Positions 55,020 to 63,748 of a stretch of DNA of 64,000 nucleotides are shown here, one piece after another. Origin of the DNA: Streptomyces fungicidicus (lineage in GTDB: Bacteria; Actinomycetota; Actinomycetes; Streptomycetales; Streptomycetaceae); assembly GCF_003665435.1 (NCBI RefSeq), contig NZ_CP023407.1, forward strand, positions 5,567,501 to 5,631,500. The letters are read 5' to 3'. Position 1 is the first letter of the stretch, and every line of letters begins with the position of its first letter. A program made the translations under genes and the position numbers. Below the pieces are notes generated by a model. It was not told the DNA's origin. It worked only from the letters and a program-made list of their open reading frames with translations, and did not search any database.

Positions 55020-55846
55020 CCCGCCGTACCGCGGCACGCGCCCTGGTCCTGACGTCCCTGATCCTGGCGACGCTGGTGGTGCTGCTGCCGCTCGCCGTGG
55101 TCTTCCTGACCTCGCTGAAGTCCTCCGAGGAGATGGCGAACGGCAGCGGAGCGCTGACGCCGCCCGACGACCCGCTGAACTTCGGCAACTACGTGACGGC
55201 GTTCCGGGACGGCCAGATGCTGTCCGCGTTCGGGAACACGGCCGTCATCCTGGTCGTGGCCGTCGGCGGAACGATCCTGATCGGCTCGATGACGGCGTAC
55301 GCGATCGACCGCTTCCGGTTCCGCTTCAAGAAGCTGGTCGTGGCGCTGTTCCTGCTGGCCGCGCTGGTCCCCGGGGTGACCACCCAGGTGGCGACCTTCC
55401 AGATCGTCAACAGCTTCGGCATGTTCGACAGCCTGTGGGCGCCGATCGCCCTCTACATGGGCACGGACATCGTCTCGATCTACGTCTTCCTGCAGTTCAT
55501 CCGCTCCATCCCCGTCTCCCTGGACGAGGCGGCGCGCCTGGACGGCGCCAACGCGTTCACCGTCTACCGCAAGGTGATCTTCCCGCTGCTCAAGCCGGCG
55601 ATCGCGACGGTGGTGATCGTAAAGGGGATCAACGTCTACAACGACTTCTACATCCCCTTCCTCTACATGCCCTCCGAGGACCTGGGGGTCATCTCGACGT
55701 CCCTGTTCCGCTTCAAGGGCCCCTTCGGCGCGCACTGGGAGACGATCTCGGCGGGCGCGGTCCTGGTCATCCTGCCCACCTTGATCGTCTTCCTGTTCCT
55801 CCAGCGCTTCATCTACAACGGGTTCATGCGGGGGGCGACGAAGTAG
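55016..55846 (+). CDS. Sugar ABC transporter permease (MalG type)
   Basis: This 276-residue permease with six helices has the EAA loop SLDEAARLDGANAFTVYRKVIFPLLKPA at about 165-190. It starts within the preceding stop codon (ATGA). Its last 23 bases overlap the end of the convergent RNase D gene, so no terminator can fit between them. Confidence 0.9.
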   Translation: MTRRTAARALVLTSLILATLVVLLPLAVVFLTSLKSSEEMANGSGALTPPDDPLNFGNYVTAFRDGQMLSAFGNTAVILVVAVGGTILIGSMTAYAIDRFRFRFKKLVVALFLLAALVPGVTTQVATFQIVNSFGMFDSLWAPIALYMGTDIVSIYVFLQFIRSIPVSLDEAARLDGANAFTVYRKVIFPLLKPAIATVVIVKGINVYNDFYIPFLYMPSEDLGVISTSLFRFKGPFGAHWETISAGAVLVILPTLIVFLFLQRFIYNGFMRGATK

Positions 55847-57116
55847 CCAGCGCGGCCACCAGCACGGGAGTGACCTGGTCGACCTGCCACGCGCGTGCCC
55901 CGTGCGCCGTCAGCGCCGCGGCGACGGACCGCTCGTCGGGCCCCGGCGGCTCCCAGCAGACCCTGCGCACCGTGTCCGGGGTGATCAGGTTCTCCGGCGG
56001 CATGTTCAGCCGCTCGGCGAGTTCGGCGACCCCCGCGCGGGCCGCCGACAGCCGGGCCGCGGCAACGGGGTCCTTGTCCGCCCAGGCGCGCGGCGGCGGA
56101 GGGCCGGTCACCGGCTGGCCGGGCTGCGGCAGCTGGGCCTCGCTCAGCGCCTTCGCGCGGTCGACGGCCGCCTGCCACTGCTCCAGCTGGCGCCGCCCCA
56201 CCCGCTGCCCGAACCCGTTGAGCGCGGCCATGGCGTGCAGGTTGGCGGGCAGCGCGAGCGCGGCCTCCACGATCGCCGCGTCGGAAAGCACCTTGCCGGG
56301 GGAGACGTCACGGCGCCGGGCGATCCGGTCGCGGGTCTCCCACAGCTCCCGCACCACCGCCATCTGGCGGCGCCGGCGCACCTTGTGCATGCCGGAGGTG
56401 CGGCGCCAGGGGTCCTTGCGGGGCTCCGGCGGCGGGGCCGAGGCGATCGCGTCGAACTCCTGCCGGGCCCAGTCCAGCTTGCCCTGGCGGTCCAGCTCCT
56501 TCTCCAGGGCGTCCCGCAGATCGACCAGCAGTTCGACGTCGAGGGCGGCGTACCGCAGCCAGGGCTCGGGCAGCGGACGGGTGGACCAGTCGACGGCGGA
56601 GTGGCCCTTCTCCAGGACGAAGCCGAGCACGTTCTCGACCATCGCGCCGAGCCCGACGCGGGGGAACCCGGCAAGGCGGCCGGCCAGCTCGGTGTCGAAG
56701 AGGCGGGAGGGCACCATGCCTATCTCGCGCAGACAGGGCAGGTCCTGGGTGGCGGCGTGCAGCACCCACTCGACGCCGGACAGCGCCTCGCCGAGGGCGG
56801 ACAGGTCGGGGCAGGCCACGGGGTCGATCAGCGCGGTACCCGCACCCTCGCGGCGCAGCTGGACGAGGTAGGCGCGCTGGCCGTAGCGGTACCCGGAGGC
56901 GCGCTCGGCGTCCACGGCGACGGGTCCGCTGCCGGCCGCGAAGGCGGCGACCGCCTCGGCGAGGGCGGCCTCGTCCGCTATCACGGGCGGAATGCCCTCG
57001 CGGGGTTCCAGCAAGGGGGTCGGCGCCTCCGTAACAGAAGATCCGCCGTCGTCCGGAGGAGCGCCTCCGGTGGTGCGCAGTGAACTGTCTGCTGCGGTGT
57101 CGTGGGCGTCGGTCAC
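55824..57116 (-). CDS. rnd: Ribonuclease D-like 3'-5' exonuclease with HRDC domain
   Basis: This 430-residue DEDDy exonuclease has acidic residues in VAVDAERASGYRYGQ, the LHAATQDLPCL aspartate, and YAALDVELLVDLRDAL with the Tyr/Asp pair (about 190-205). An HRDC-type nucleic-acid-binding domain follows at about 250-325 (MAVVRELWETRDRIARRRDVSPGKVLSDAAI). RNase D trims tRNA and other stable RNA 3' ends. The N-terminal 30 residues are polar and may be overcalled; GTG 57116 has no clear ribosome binding site. It overlaps the convergent permease gene by 23 bases. Confidence 0.85.
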   Translation of the reverse strand: MTDAHDTAADSSLRTTGGAPPDDGGSSVTEAPTPLLEPREGIPPVIADEAALAEAVAAFAAGSGPVAVDAERASGYRYGQRAYLVQLRREGAGTALIDPVACPDLSALGEALSGVEWVLHAATQDLPCLREIGMVPSRLFDTELAGRLAGFPRVGLGAMVENVLGFVLEKGHSAVDWSTRPLPEPWLRYAALDVELLVDLRDALEKELDRQGKLDWARQEFDAIASAPPPEPRKDPWRRTSGMHKVRRRRQMAVVRELWETRDRIARRRDVSPGKVLSDAAIVEAALALPANLHAMAALNGFGQRVGRRQLEQWQAAVDRAKALSEAQLPQPGQPVTGPPPPRAWADKDPVAAARLSAARAGVAELAERLNMPPENLITPDTVRRVCWEPPGPDERSVAAALTAHGARAWQVDQVTPVLVAALATSSPPA

Positions 57117-57141
57117 CTGTCAAGGGTATCCGTGCCGCGAA

Positions 57142-57177
57142 GGCGCCCGTCGACGGTTGTGCTCCGTGACGGGCGCC
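57142..57177 (-). terminator. Hairpin after the response-regulator gene
   Basis: A 10-bp perfect stem (57142-57151 with 57168-57177) and a 16-nt loop lie in the 158-base gap between the response regulator and rnd on the minus strand. A 13-bp direct repeat (GGGCGGATCGGGG) occurs close by at about 57233-57265. Confidence 0.45.
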
Positions 57178-57274
57178 GGTGGGTCGTATTCCGGTCAGAA
57201 GAGTGAAAGAACGTGTTCGCTTGGCCGTGGGCGGGCGGATCGGGGACGGGCGGATCGGGGGCGGGACGGAAGGG

Positions 57275-57937
57275 TCAGTGGATGATGCCGGTGCGCAGGG
57301 CCACGGCCACCATGCCGGCGCGGTCGCCCGTGCCGAGCTTGCGGGCGATCCGGGCCAGGTGGCTCTTGACGGTCAGTGCGGACAGGCCCATCGAGACGCC
57401 GATCGCCTTGTTCGACTGGCCTTCCGCCACCAGCCGCAGCACCTCCACCTCGCGGCCGGACAGCTCGCGGTAGCCGCCCGGGTGGCTCGGGGCACCCGGG
57501 GGGCGGCGGTGCAGGCGCGCGGCGGCGGCGCCGATGGGAGCGGCACCCGGCCGGGTGGGGAGCCCGAGGTTGGTGCGGGTGCCGGTGACGACGTAGCCCT
57601 TGACTCCGCCCGCGAGGGCGTTGCGCACGGCGCCGATGTCGTCCGCCGCGGAGAGGGCGAGGCCGTTGGGCCAGCCCGCGGCGCGGGTCTCGGAGAGGAG
57701 GGTGAGGCCGGAACCATCCGGCAGATGGACTTCGGCGACGCAGATGTCGCGGGGGTTGCCGATGCGGGGACGAGCCTCCGCGACGGACGAGGCCTCGATG
57801 ACGTCGCGTACGCCGAGCGCCCACAGGTGGCGGGTGACGGTCGAACGGACGCGGGGGTCGGCCACGACCACCATGGCGGTCGGCTTGTTCGGGCGGTAGG
57901 CGACCAGGCTTGCGGGCTGCTCGAGGAGAACGGACAC
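57275..57937 (-). CDS. LuxR-type response regulator with degenerate receiver domain
   Basis: This 220-residue protein has a receiver-like domain (about 18-125) and a LuxR/NarL helix-turn-helix (about 157-217, ELSGREVEVLRLVAEGQSNKAIGVSMGLSALTVKSHLARIARKLG). The receiver is atypical: the acidic pair is reduced to Ala26-Asp27 (VVVADPRVR), and the phosphoacceptor position in DICVAEVHLPDGSGL holds Glu69 instead of Asp. Lys114 and Ser96 are kept. It is therefore probably phosphorylation-independent. GTG 57937 has AGGAGG 7 bases upstream. No histidine kinase is adjacent. The 270-base upstream region is AT-rich for this genome. Confidence 0.85.
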   Translation of the reverse strand: MSVLLEQPASLVAYRPNKPTAMVVVADPRVRSTVTRHLWALGVRDVIEASSVAEARPRIGNPRDICVAEVHLPDGSGLTLLSETRAAGWPNGLALSAADDIGAVRNALAGGVKGYVVTGTRTNLGLPTRPGAAPIGAAAARLHRRPPGAPSHPGGYRELSGREVEVLRLVAEGQSNKAIGVSMGLSALTVKSHLARIARKLGTGDRAGMVAVALRTGIIH

Positions 57938-58206
57938 CAGGCCTCCTGGGGTGCGGGACGGGCCGGCTCGTGGGGGTGAAGGCGGGACGAACCGTGCTTT
58001 CAAGGTCACAGTCGTCTTCGGCAGCAAACCTGGTGTCCTTTAACGAATGATCACGAAGTGATGAGTAACAATCCGGGCAATTCGGACGCACGATCGATCA
58101 TTCGAAGATCGAACGGTTTCGGTCTGCGTCGCAACGCTTCCGAAAGTGGCCGTATCGACAAAGAGAGATGCAGGAGGCCGGTCGTCGGGACCCCGCAGCG
58201 GGAGGC

Positions 58207-58881
58207 TCAGCGCGACTGCGGCCCCCTCCGCTGCGGCAGCGTCACCACGGACGCGTCCCCCGGAGCGGCCGGCGGCAGCCCCGCGACCTGCGCCAGCAGA
58301 TCGGACCACGCGACCAGATGGGCGGCCGTGTCCGGAACCCCGCCCAGACCCTCACGCGGCGTCCACGAGGCACGGATCTCGATCTGGGAGGCGGCGGGCC
58401 GCGCGGACAGCCCGCCGAAGTAGTGCGAACTCGCCCGCGTCACCGTGCCGCTCGGCTCGCCGTACGACAGGCCGCGCGCCGCCAGCGCGCCGGTCAGCCA
58501 GGACCAGCACACGTCCGGCAGCAGCGGATCCGCCGCCATCTCCGGCTCCAGCTCGGCGCGCACCAGCGTCACCAGACGGAAGGTCCCCCGCCAGGCGTCG
58601 TGTCCGGCCGGGTCGCACAGCAGCACCAGCCGGCCGTCGGCCAGATCCTCCTCGCCGTCGACGACCGCCGCCTCCAGCGCGTGCGCGTACGGGGCGAGCC
58701 GTTTCGGCGCGGGCACCGTCTCCACCTCGATCTGCGGCCGCAGCCGGGCGCTCTGCAGCGCCTCGACAGCGGCCCGGAAGGGCGGCGGAGGCGCACCTCC
58801 GTGCCCGGGATCCCCCCCGCCCTCCTTCGGTTCGTCCATTCCGCCAGCGCCGTCCGACAGTCGTCCCTGAGCCGCAGCCAT
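58207..58881 (-). CDS. DUF3000 family protein
   Basis: This 224-residue actinobacterial protein of unknown function has conserved segments FRAAVEALQSARLRPQIEVETVPAPKRLAPYAHAL, LVLLCDPAGHDAWRGTFRLVTLVRAELEPEMAADPLLPDVCWSWL, the SSHYFGGL motif and IEIRASWTP. No signal peptide or membrane segment is seen. The start is uncertain: ATG 58881 (MAAAQG) or ATG 58839 (MDEPKE), neither with a strong ribosome binding site. It is divergent from hemE; the two share a 145-base promoter region, as in other Streptomyces. Confidence 0.82.
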   Translation of the reverse strand: MAAAQGRLSDGAGGMDEPKEGGGDPGHGGAPPPPFRAAVEALQSARLRPQIEVETVPAPKRLAPYAHALEAAVVDGEEDLADGRLVLLCDPAGHDAWRGTFRLVTLVRAELEPEMAADPLLPDVCWSWLTGALAARGLSYGEPSGTVTRASSHYFGGLSARPAASQIEIRASWTPREGLGGVPDTAAHLVAWSDLLAQVAGLPPAAPGDASVVTLPQRRGPQSR

Positions 58882-59026
58882 GCCGGGAAGATTAAGCGGA
58901 ACGGGCCCCCGGCGCAGGGAGGGACACCCGCGCCGCCCGGCGCTGTCCGGATCCTGCACCGCGGCCCCGCCCGCCGGACGCCCCTGGGGTCCGGGGCGGC
59001 GGACGGGTCGTGCGAGACTGGCCGGT

Positions 59027-60121
59027 GTGAGTGCCAACACGAGCCCGAAGGGCCAGACGCCTACCGCGACCCCCGACCCCGTCAAGAACGACGCCGTCCG
59101 GGAATCAGCCTTCCTCAAGGCGTGCCGGCGCGAGCCGGTGCCGCACACGCCGGTGTGGTTCATGCGGCAGGCCGGGCGCTCACTGCCGGAGTACCGCAAG
59201 GTGCGCGAGGGCATCGGGATGCTCGACTCCTGCATGCGGCCCGAGCTGGTCACCGAGATCACCCTCCAGCCGGTGCGCCGCCACCACGTCGACGCGGCGA
59301 TCTACTTCAGCGACATCGTCGTCCCGCTCAAGGCCATCGGCATCGACCTCGACATCAAGCCCGGCATCGGCCCGGTCGTCGAGCAGCCGGTGCGCACCCG
59401 CGCCGACCTCGCCCGGCTGCGCGACCTGACCCCGGAGGACGTCTCCTACGTCACCGAGGCCATCGGCATGCTGACCCGTGAGCTCGGGTCCACCCCGCTG
59501 ATCGGTTTCGCGGGCGCCCCGTTCACCCTTGCGAGTTACCTCGTCGAGGGCGGCCCGTCCCGTACGTACGAGAACGCCAAGGCGATGATGTACGGCGACC
59601 CCGAGCTCTGGGCCGACCTGCTCGACCGCCTCGCCGACATCACGGCGGCCTTCCTCGACGTCCAGATCCGGGCCGGCGCCTCGGCCGTGCAGCTCTTCGA
59701 CTCCTGGGCCGGCGCGCTCGCCCCCTCCGACTACCGGCGTTCGGTGCTGCCCGCCTCGGCGAAGGTGTTCCGCGCGGTGGCCGGCCACGGCGTCCCGCGC
59801 ATCCACTTCGGCGTCGGCACCGGCGAGCTGCTGGGGCTCATGGGCGAGGCCGGCGCGGACATCGTCGGCGTCGACTGGCGCGTCCCGATGGACGAGGCCG
59901 CCCGCCGCGTCGGCCCCGGCAAGGCGCTCCAGGGCAACCTGGACCCGACCGTGCTGTTCGCCGGCCGGGAGGCCGTCGAGACGAAGGCGCGCGAGGTCCT
60001 GGACACCGCCGCGGGCCTGGAGGGCCACATCTTCAACCTCGGTCACGGAGTGATGCCCTCCACCGACCCGGACGCCCTCACCCGTCTCGTGGAGTACGTC
60101 CACACGCAGACGGCGCGCTGA
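59027..60121 (+). CDS. hemE: Uroporphyrinogen decarboxylase
   Basis: This 364-residue haem-pathway enzyme converts uroporphyrinogen III to coproporphyrinogen III. Both family signatures are visible: PVWFMRQAGRSLPEYR (about 40-56) and GFAGAPFTLASYLVEGG (about 155-171), plus the late IHFGVGTGELL and GNLDPTVLF segments. The first 20 residues are a polar extension (SANTSPKGQTPTATPDP). GTG 59027 has no usual ribosome binding site; a GAGACT hexamer 8 bases upstream would allow a leaderless or near-leaderless transcript. Confidence 0.93.
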   Translation: MSANTSPKGQTPTATPDPVKNDAVRESAFLKACRREPVPHTPVWFMRQAGRSLPEYRKVREGIGMLDSCMRPELVTEITLQPVRRHHVDAAIYFSDIVVPLKAIGIDLDIKPGIGPVVEQPVRTRADLARLRDLTPEDVSYVTEAIGMLTRELGSTPLIGFAGAPFTLASYLVEGGPSRTYENAKAMMYGDPELWADLLDRLADITAAFLDVQIRAGASAVQLFDSWAGALAPSDYRRSVLPASAKVFRAVAGHGVPRIHFGVGTGELLGLMGEAGADIVGVDWRVPMDEAARRVGPGKALQGNLDPTVLFAGREAVETKAREVLDTAAGLEGHIFNLGHGVMPSTDPDALTRLVEYVHTQTAR

Positions 60122-60222
60122 CCCACCGCTCACGCGCCGGACGCGAGTCGGAATCCGGGGGCGGGGTACTGGGCACGGGTGCCCACCACGTTCACCCCCG
60201 GGTACGGGCAGGTGGAGGCCCC

Positions 60223-62229
60223 ATGAGGCTCGAGATGTTCGACCCCGCCCCGATCGGCGTCGTGTTCACCCAGGGGCCGGAGCACCGGCTCGCGTACACC
60301 AACGCCGTCTACCGGGAGACCTTCGGCGACCGCCCGCTGGGGCGGACGATCCGCGAGGCCTTCCCCGACCTCGCGCAGTCCGGCTACTTCGACATCTTCG
60401 ACCGGGTCCTCACCACGGGCGCGGCCGAGGTGGTCACCGCGGTGCCCCTCGACCTGATCTACCCCGGCTCCACGGGCGAGGGCAGGCGCTACTTCACGTT
60501 CAGCATCTCCCGCGCCACGATGAGCGACGGCCGGCCGGGAGTGCTCGGCGTGATCGTGGAGGTGACCGCGCAGGTGACCGCCGCGGAACGGATCCGTGTG
60601 CTGGCCGAGGAGCGCCGCCGCGCGCTGCAGCGCTACCGCAGCCTGGTGAACGCCGGAACGCAGATGGTGTGGGTGGCGGACGCCAAGGGCCGGATCACCG
60701 AGCCGAGCCCCGGCTGGGAACGCGTGACCGGGCAGACCTGGGAGGAGTTCCGCGGCGAGGGCTGGATGAACGCCGTCCACCCCGACGACCGCGCCGCCTC
60801 GGTCGAGGCGTGGCGGCGGGCGACGACCGAACAGGTGCCGCGCTGGATCCACACCTACCGGCTGCGGCTGGCCGCCGGCGGGTACCGGCACTTCGTCGTC
60901 GACGCCGCGCCCGTGCGCGACGGGAACACGGTGATCGAATGGGTGGGCACCTGCACGGACATCGAGCGGGAATGGCAGGAGGGCCGCCGTACGGAACTGC
61001 TGGCGCGGGCCGCCACCGCCACGTCCGGCATCGCGCGGCTGGACGAGATGCTCGCCGCCCTGGCCGATGTGATCGTGCCCGACATCGCCGACAACTGCAC
61101 CATCCACCTCCTGCCGCAGGCCCTGCACCGTCTGCCGGGCACCCCGCTGACCACCGAACGCGTCGCCGCGGTCACCCGCCCGGGGCTCCCGGACCTGCCC
61201 CCGCACCACGAGGAGCACCTGCGGCCCGGCAGCCCGCTGGCCCGCGCCGCCGACCGCCGCAGCCCGCTCCACTTCGTCTTCCCGCCCGGCGAGCCGCCGG
61301 CCGACCTCGCTCCGCTCGACGGCGAGCCCTGGATGGCCGAGGACGTCAACAGCGTCGTGCTGCTGCCCGTCGTCGTCGACGGCACCACCGCCGCCCTGGT
61401 CGCCGTCTCCACCAGCGGCGCCCGCCCGCCCCTCGGCCAGGCGGAGATCGGCCTGCTGCAGACACTCCTGGAACGCGCCCACACCCCCCTCAGCAACGCC
61501 CTGGAGTACCAGCGCACCCGGCAGGTGGCCCTGGCCCTGCAGAACAGCCTGCTCACCGACCCGCCGGACGCGCCCGGCCTGGACATCGCCGTCCGCTACC
61601 GGCCCAGCACCGCCGCCGCCGAGGTCGGCGGGGACTGGTACGACGCGTTCGTGCTGCGCGACGGCGCCACCGTCCTCACCATCGGCGACGTCTCCGGCCA
61701 CGACCTGCCGGCCGCCGTCACCATGAGCCAGCTGCGCAACATGCTGCGCGGGCTCACGCTGGACCGCCAGGAACCGACCGGCACCATCCTGCGCCGGCTG
61801 GACATCGCCGTGCAGACCCTCTATACGGAGTGCACCGCCACCTGCGTGCTGGCCCGGGTGGAACGCCCGGACTCCGGCGGCGTCCGGCTGCACTACTCCG
61901 TCGCCGGTCACCCGCCGCCGCTGCTCGTCGAGGCGGACGGCTCCGCGCGCTTCCTGACCGGGGCGCGGTCCCCGATGCTCGGGCTCGTCCCCGCGCCGGA
62001 GTACTCGAGCGCCATGGAACCGCTGCCGCCCGGCTCCACCCTGCTGCTGTACACCGACGGGCTGGTGGAGCGCCGCGACGAGGATCTCACCGTGGGCCTG
62101 GAGCGGCTGCGGCACCACGCCTCGGAGGCGGTCAGCCGCCCGCTGCAGGACTTCTGCGACACACTGCTCACCGGCCAGCTCACCGTCGACAACGACGACG
62201 ACGTGGCGATGCTGGTCCTGCGCCGGTAG
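60223..62229 (+). CDS. PAS-PAS-GAF SpoIIE-type serine phosphatase
   Basis: This 668-residue soluble signalling protein is a PP2C-like phosphatase of the SpoIIE/RsbU group. Two PAS domains (about 5-125 and 145-255, the second with MVWVADAKGRITEPSPGWERVTGQTWEEFRGEGW) and a GAF-like domain (about 260-430) precede the catalytic domain (about 455-668). Metal-binding motifs are EVGGDWYDAF, TIGDVSGHDLPAA, LLLYTDGLVERRDEDL and DNDDDVAML. It most likely dephosphorylates an anti-sigma-factor antagonist, but no anti-sigma or antagonist gene is adjacent. ATG 60223 has GTGGAGG 4 bases upstream. Confidence 0.9.
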   Translation: MRLEMFDPAPIGVVFTQGPEHRLAYTNAVYRETFGDRPLGRTIREAFPDLAQSGYFDIFDRVLTTGAAEVVTAVPLDLIYPGSTGEGRRYFTFSISRATMSDGRPGVLGVIVEVTAQVTAAERIRVLAEERRRALQRYRSLVNAGTQMVWVADAKGRITEPSPGWERVTGQTWEEFRGEGWMNAVHPDDRAASVEAWRRATTEQVPRWIHTYRLRLAAGGYRHFVVDAAPVRDGNTVIEWVGTCTDIEREWQEGRRTELLARAATATSGIARLDEMLAALADVIVPDIADNCTIHLLPQALHRLPGTPLTTERVAAVTRPGLPDLPPHHEEHLRPGSPLARAADRRSPLHFVFPPGEPPADLAPLDGEPWMAEDVNSVVLLPVVVDGTTAALVAVSTSGARPPLGQAEIGLLQTLLERAHTPLSNALEYQRTRQVALALQNSLLTDPPDAPGLDIAVRYRPSTAAAEVGGDWYDAFVLRDGATVLTIGDVSGHDLPAAVTMSQLRNMLRGLTLDRQEPTGTILRRLDIAVQTLYTECTATCVLARVERPDSGGVRLHYSVAGHPPPLLVEADGSARFLTGARSPMLGLVPAPEYSSAMEPLPPGSTLLLYTDGLVERRDEDLTVGLERLRHHASEAVSRPLQDFCDTLLTGQLTVDNDDDVAMLVLRR

Positions 62230-62602
62230 GAGCGTGCCGAGGAGCGCCACTCTGGCCGATTTTACCCTTGCTTTTCCATCGGGATTCGTTCTCCGGATTT
62301 CCCGATCCGGCGCCGACGGCGAGACCGTTGGGATCACCAATACCCCGGAATTCCCGCCTCCGCCACCGTTGGGCAGCGACGGATCCTGTGATATTTCGAC
62401 TACGCGCGGTGATGAATTGGCTCGGTGCCGGTCGCGCCCGGCTGTAGCAGTTCTGGAGCGCGTCTGGACATCGTCACGAGCGCTTGTGATTCTTGGTCCT
62501 GTACACGCAAGCCGGCGCAACGTCCACGTTGCCCATCAGCGGTTATCGGCGGTCCACCGGCGCGACGGTGACCGCGGGCGGGTACTCATAGGGGGAACTG
62601 CA
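62230..62602. other. AT-richer intergenic region before the StrR-like gene, 373 bases
   Basis: This region is less GC-rich than the rest of the window and shows runs such as GATTTTACCCTTGCTTTTCC and GTGATATTTCG. It holds an inverted repeat CCGGAT-N6-ATCCGG (62293-62310) and a GGGGGA ribosome binding site at the end. I found no convincing gene or promoter pair. It is likely the regulatory region of the next gene and may mark a synteny boundary. Confidence 0.5.
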
Positions 62603-63616
62603 ATGAATTACTCAAAAGCAGCGAGAGGAATGCCGACAGCCGGACAAGGTGCCGTTCGGGCGGCGCGCGTCGTCCGTGAAAGTCCGGCGGAATCAGAAAC
62701 GGTCACAGTTCAGATAGCGTCGTTATTACCGGGTGAGTCGCTGCGCTCGAAAGGGATCGAGCAGAACCACGTCGCGGCACTCGCGGAGGTAGACGCGCCG
62801 CTTCCGCCCATACTGGTGGACCGGAAGACGATGCGGGTCGTCGACGGGATGCACCGGCTCCTCGCGGCTCTGCTCAACGGACGGCAGACGATCGAGGCCG
62901 AACTGTTCGACGGAACCGCGGATGAGGGATTCCTGCGCGCCGTCCGGGAGAACGTGGTGCACGGACTCCCGCTGTCGCAGGCGGACCGCCGGGCCGCCGC
63001 TGCGCGCATCATCGTGTCCCACCCGCATCTGTCGGACAGGGCGATCGCCCGGGCGTCCGGGCTCGGGGCGAAGACCGTCGCGGCCGTGCGGCGCAGTTCA
63101 ACTGCCGTCGTGCCGCAGTTGAACACCCGGGTGGGCCAGGACGGCAGGGTCCGGCCGCTGAACGGGGGCGAGGGGCGGCGCAGGGCCATGGCGGTACTGG
63201 CCGAACACCCCGACGCGTCCCTGCGCGAGGTCGCCCGTCTGTCCGGGGTGTCGCCCGCGACGGTCAGCGACGTACGCCGGCGGCTGGCCGCCGGCGAGTC
63301 GCCCCTGCCGTCGAGACGGGAACCGGCCGAACCGCGGACGGGCGCCGACTCCCACCGCAACCAGAGCTTCGTGGATCCCGTCCCGGTGCTGGAGAAGCTG
63401 CTGCGCGACCCCTCTCTGCGGCACAAGGAGGGCGGCCGCCAGCTGCTCCAGCTGCTCCGCCAGAACGCGGTCGGCGTGCAGGACCTGATGGAGCTGTCCG
63501 ACGCCGTGCCGTCCCACTGCAGGTCCCTGGTGATCCATCTCGCGCAGCAGTACCGGGACGCCTGGCAGTCCTTCGCGGAGAAGCTGGACGAGCCCGCCTG
63601 CGCCTGTCCCGGGTGA
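62603..63616 (+). CDS. StrR/NovG-like ParB-fold pathway regulator with tandem TTA codons
   Basis: This 337-residue regulator has a ParB/Srx-like N-terminal domain (about 34-115): VTVQIASLLPGESLR, APLPPILVDRKTMRVVDGMHRLLAAL and ENVVHGLPLSQADRRAAAARII. Two helix-turn-helix segments follow (about 144-164, SDRAIARASGLGAKTVAAVRR; about 205-228, ASLREVARLSGVSPATVSDVRR). This layout is that of StrR, NovG and the Bbr/Tei15* activators of antibiotic clusters. Leu41 and Leu42 are both encoded by TTA (62723-62728), the rare codon read by the bldA tRNA, so translation should be developmentally gated. ATG 62603 has GGGGGA 7 bases upstream. Confidence 0.85.
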   Translation: MNYSKAARGMPTAGQGAVRAARVVRESPAESETVTVQIASLLPGESLRSKGIEQNHVAALAEVDAPLPPILVDRKTMRVVDGMHRLLAALLNGRQTIEAELFDGTADEGFLRAVRENVVHGLPLSQADRRAAAARIIVSHPHLSDRAIARASGLGAKTVAAVRRSSTAVVPQLNTRVGQDGRVRPLNGGEGRRRAMAVLAEHPDASLREVARLSGVSPATVSDVRRRLAAGESPLPSRREPAEPRTGADSHRNQSFVDPVPVLEKLLRDPSLRHKEGGRQLLQLLRQNAVGVQDLMELSDAVPSHCRSLVIHLAQQYRDAWQSFAEKLDEPACACPG

Positions 63617-63651
63617 CGAACGGGCGGCACGGACCCGTTCACCGGACATGA

Positions 63652-63685
63652 CCGGCGGCGCGCCGCGTTCACGGCGCGCCGCCGG
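63652..63685. terminator. Bidirectional terminator between StrR-like gene and tyrA-like gene
   Basis: A perfect 14-bp stem (63652-63665 with 63672-63685) and a 6-nt loop lie between the convergent genes. A smaller 6-bp hairpin (63619-63639) precedes it. Confidence 0.75.
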
Positions 63686-63748
63686 CACTCCCACGGCACC
63701 CGGACCACCGCCGCGTATCCGGCGGACCCGGGCCCGGGCGGGCCGGAT

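Noticed and set aside
62234..62602. N-terminal extension of the StrR-like gene back to 62234
   Set aside because: The extension is low-complexity without homology, covers an AT-rich intergenic region, and ATG 62603 has a good ribosome binding site.
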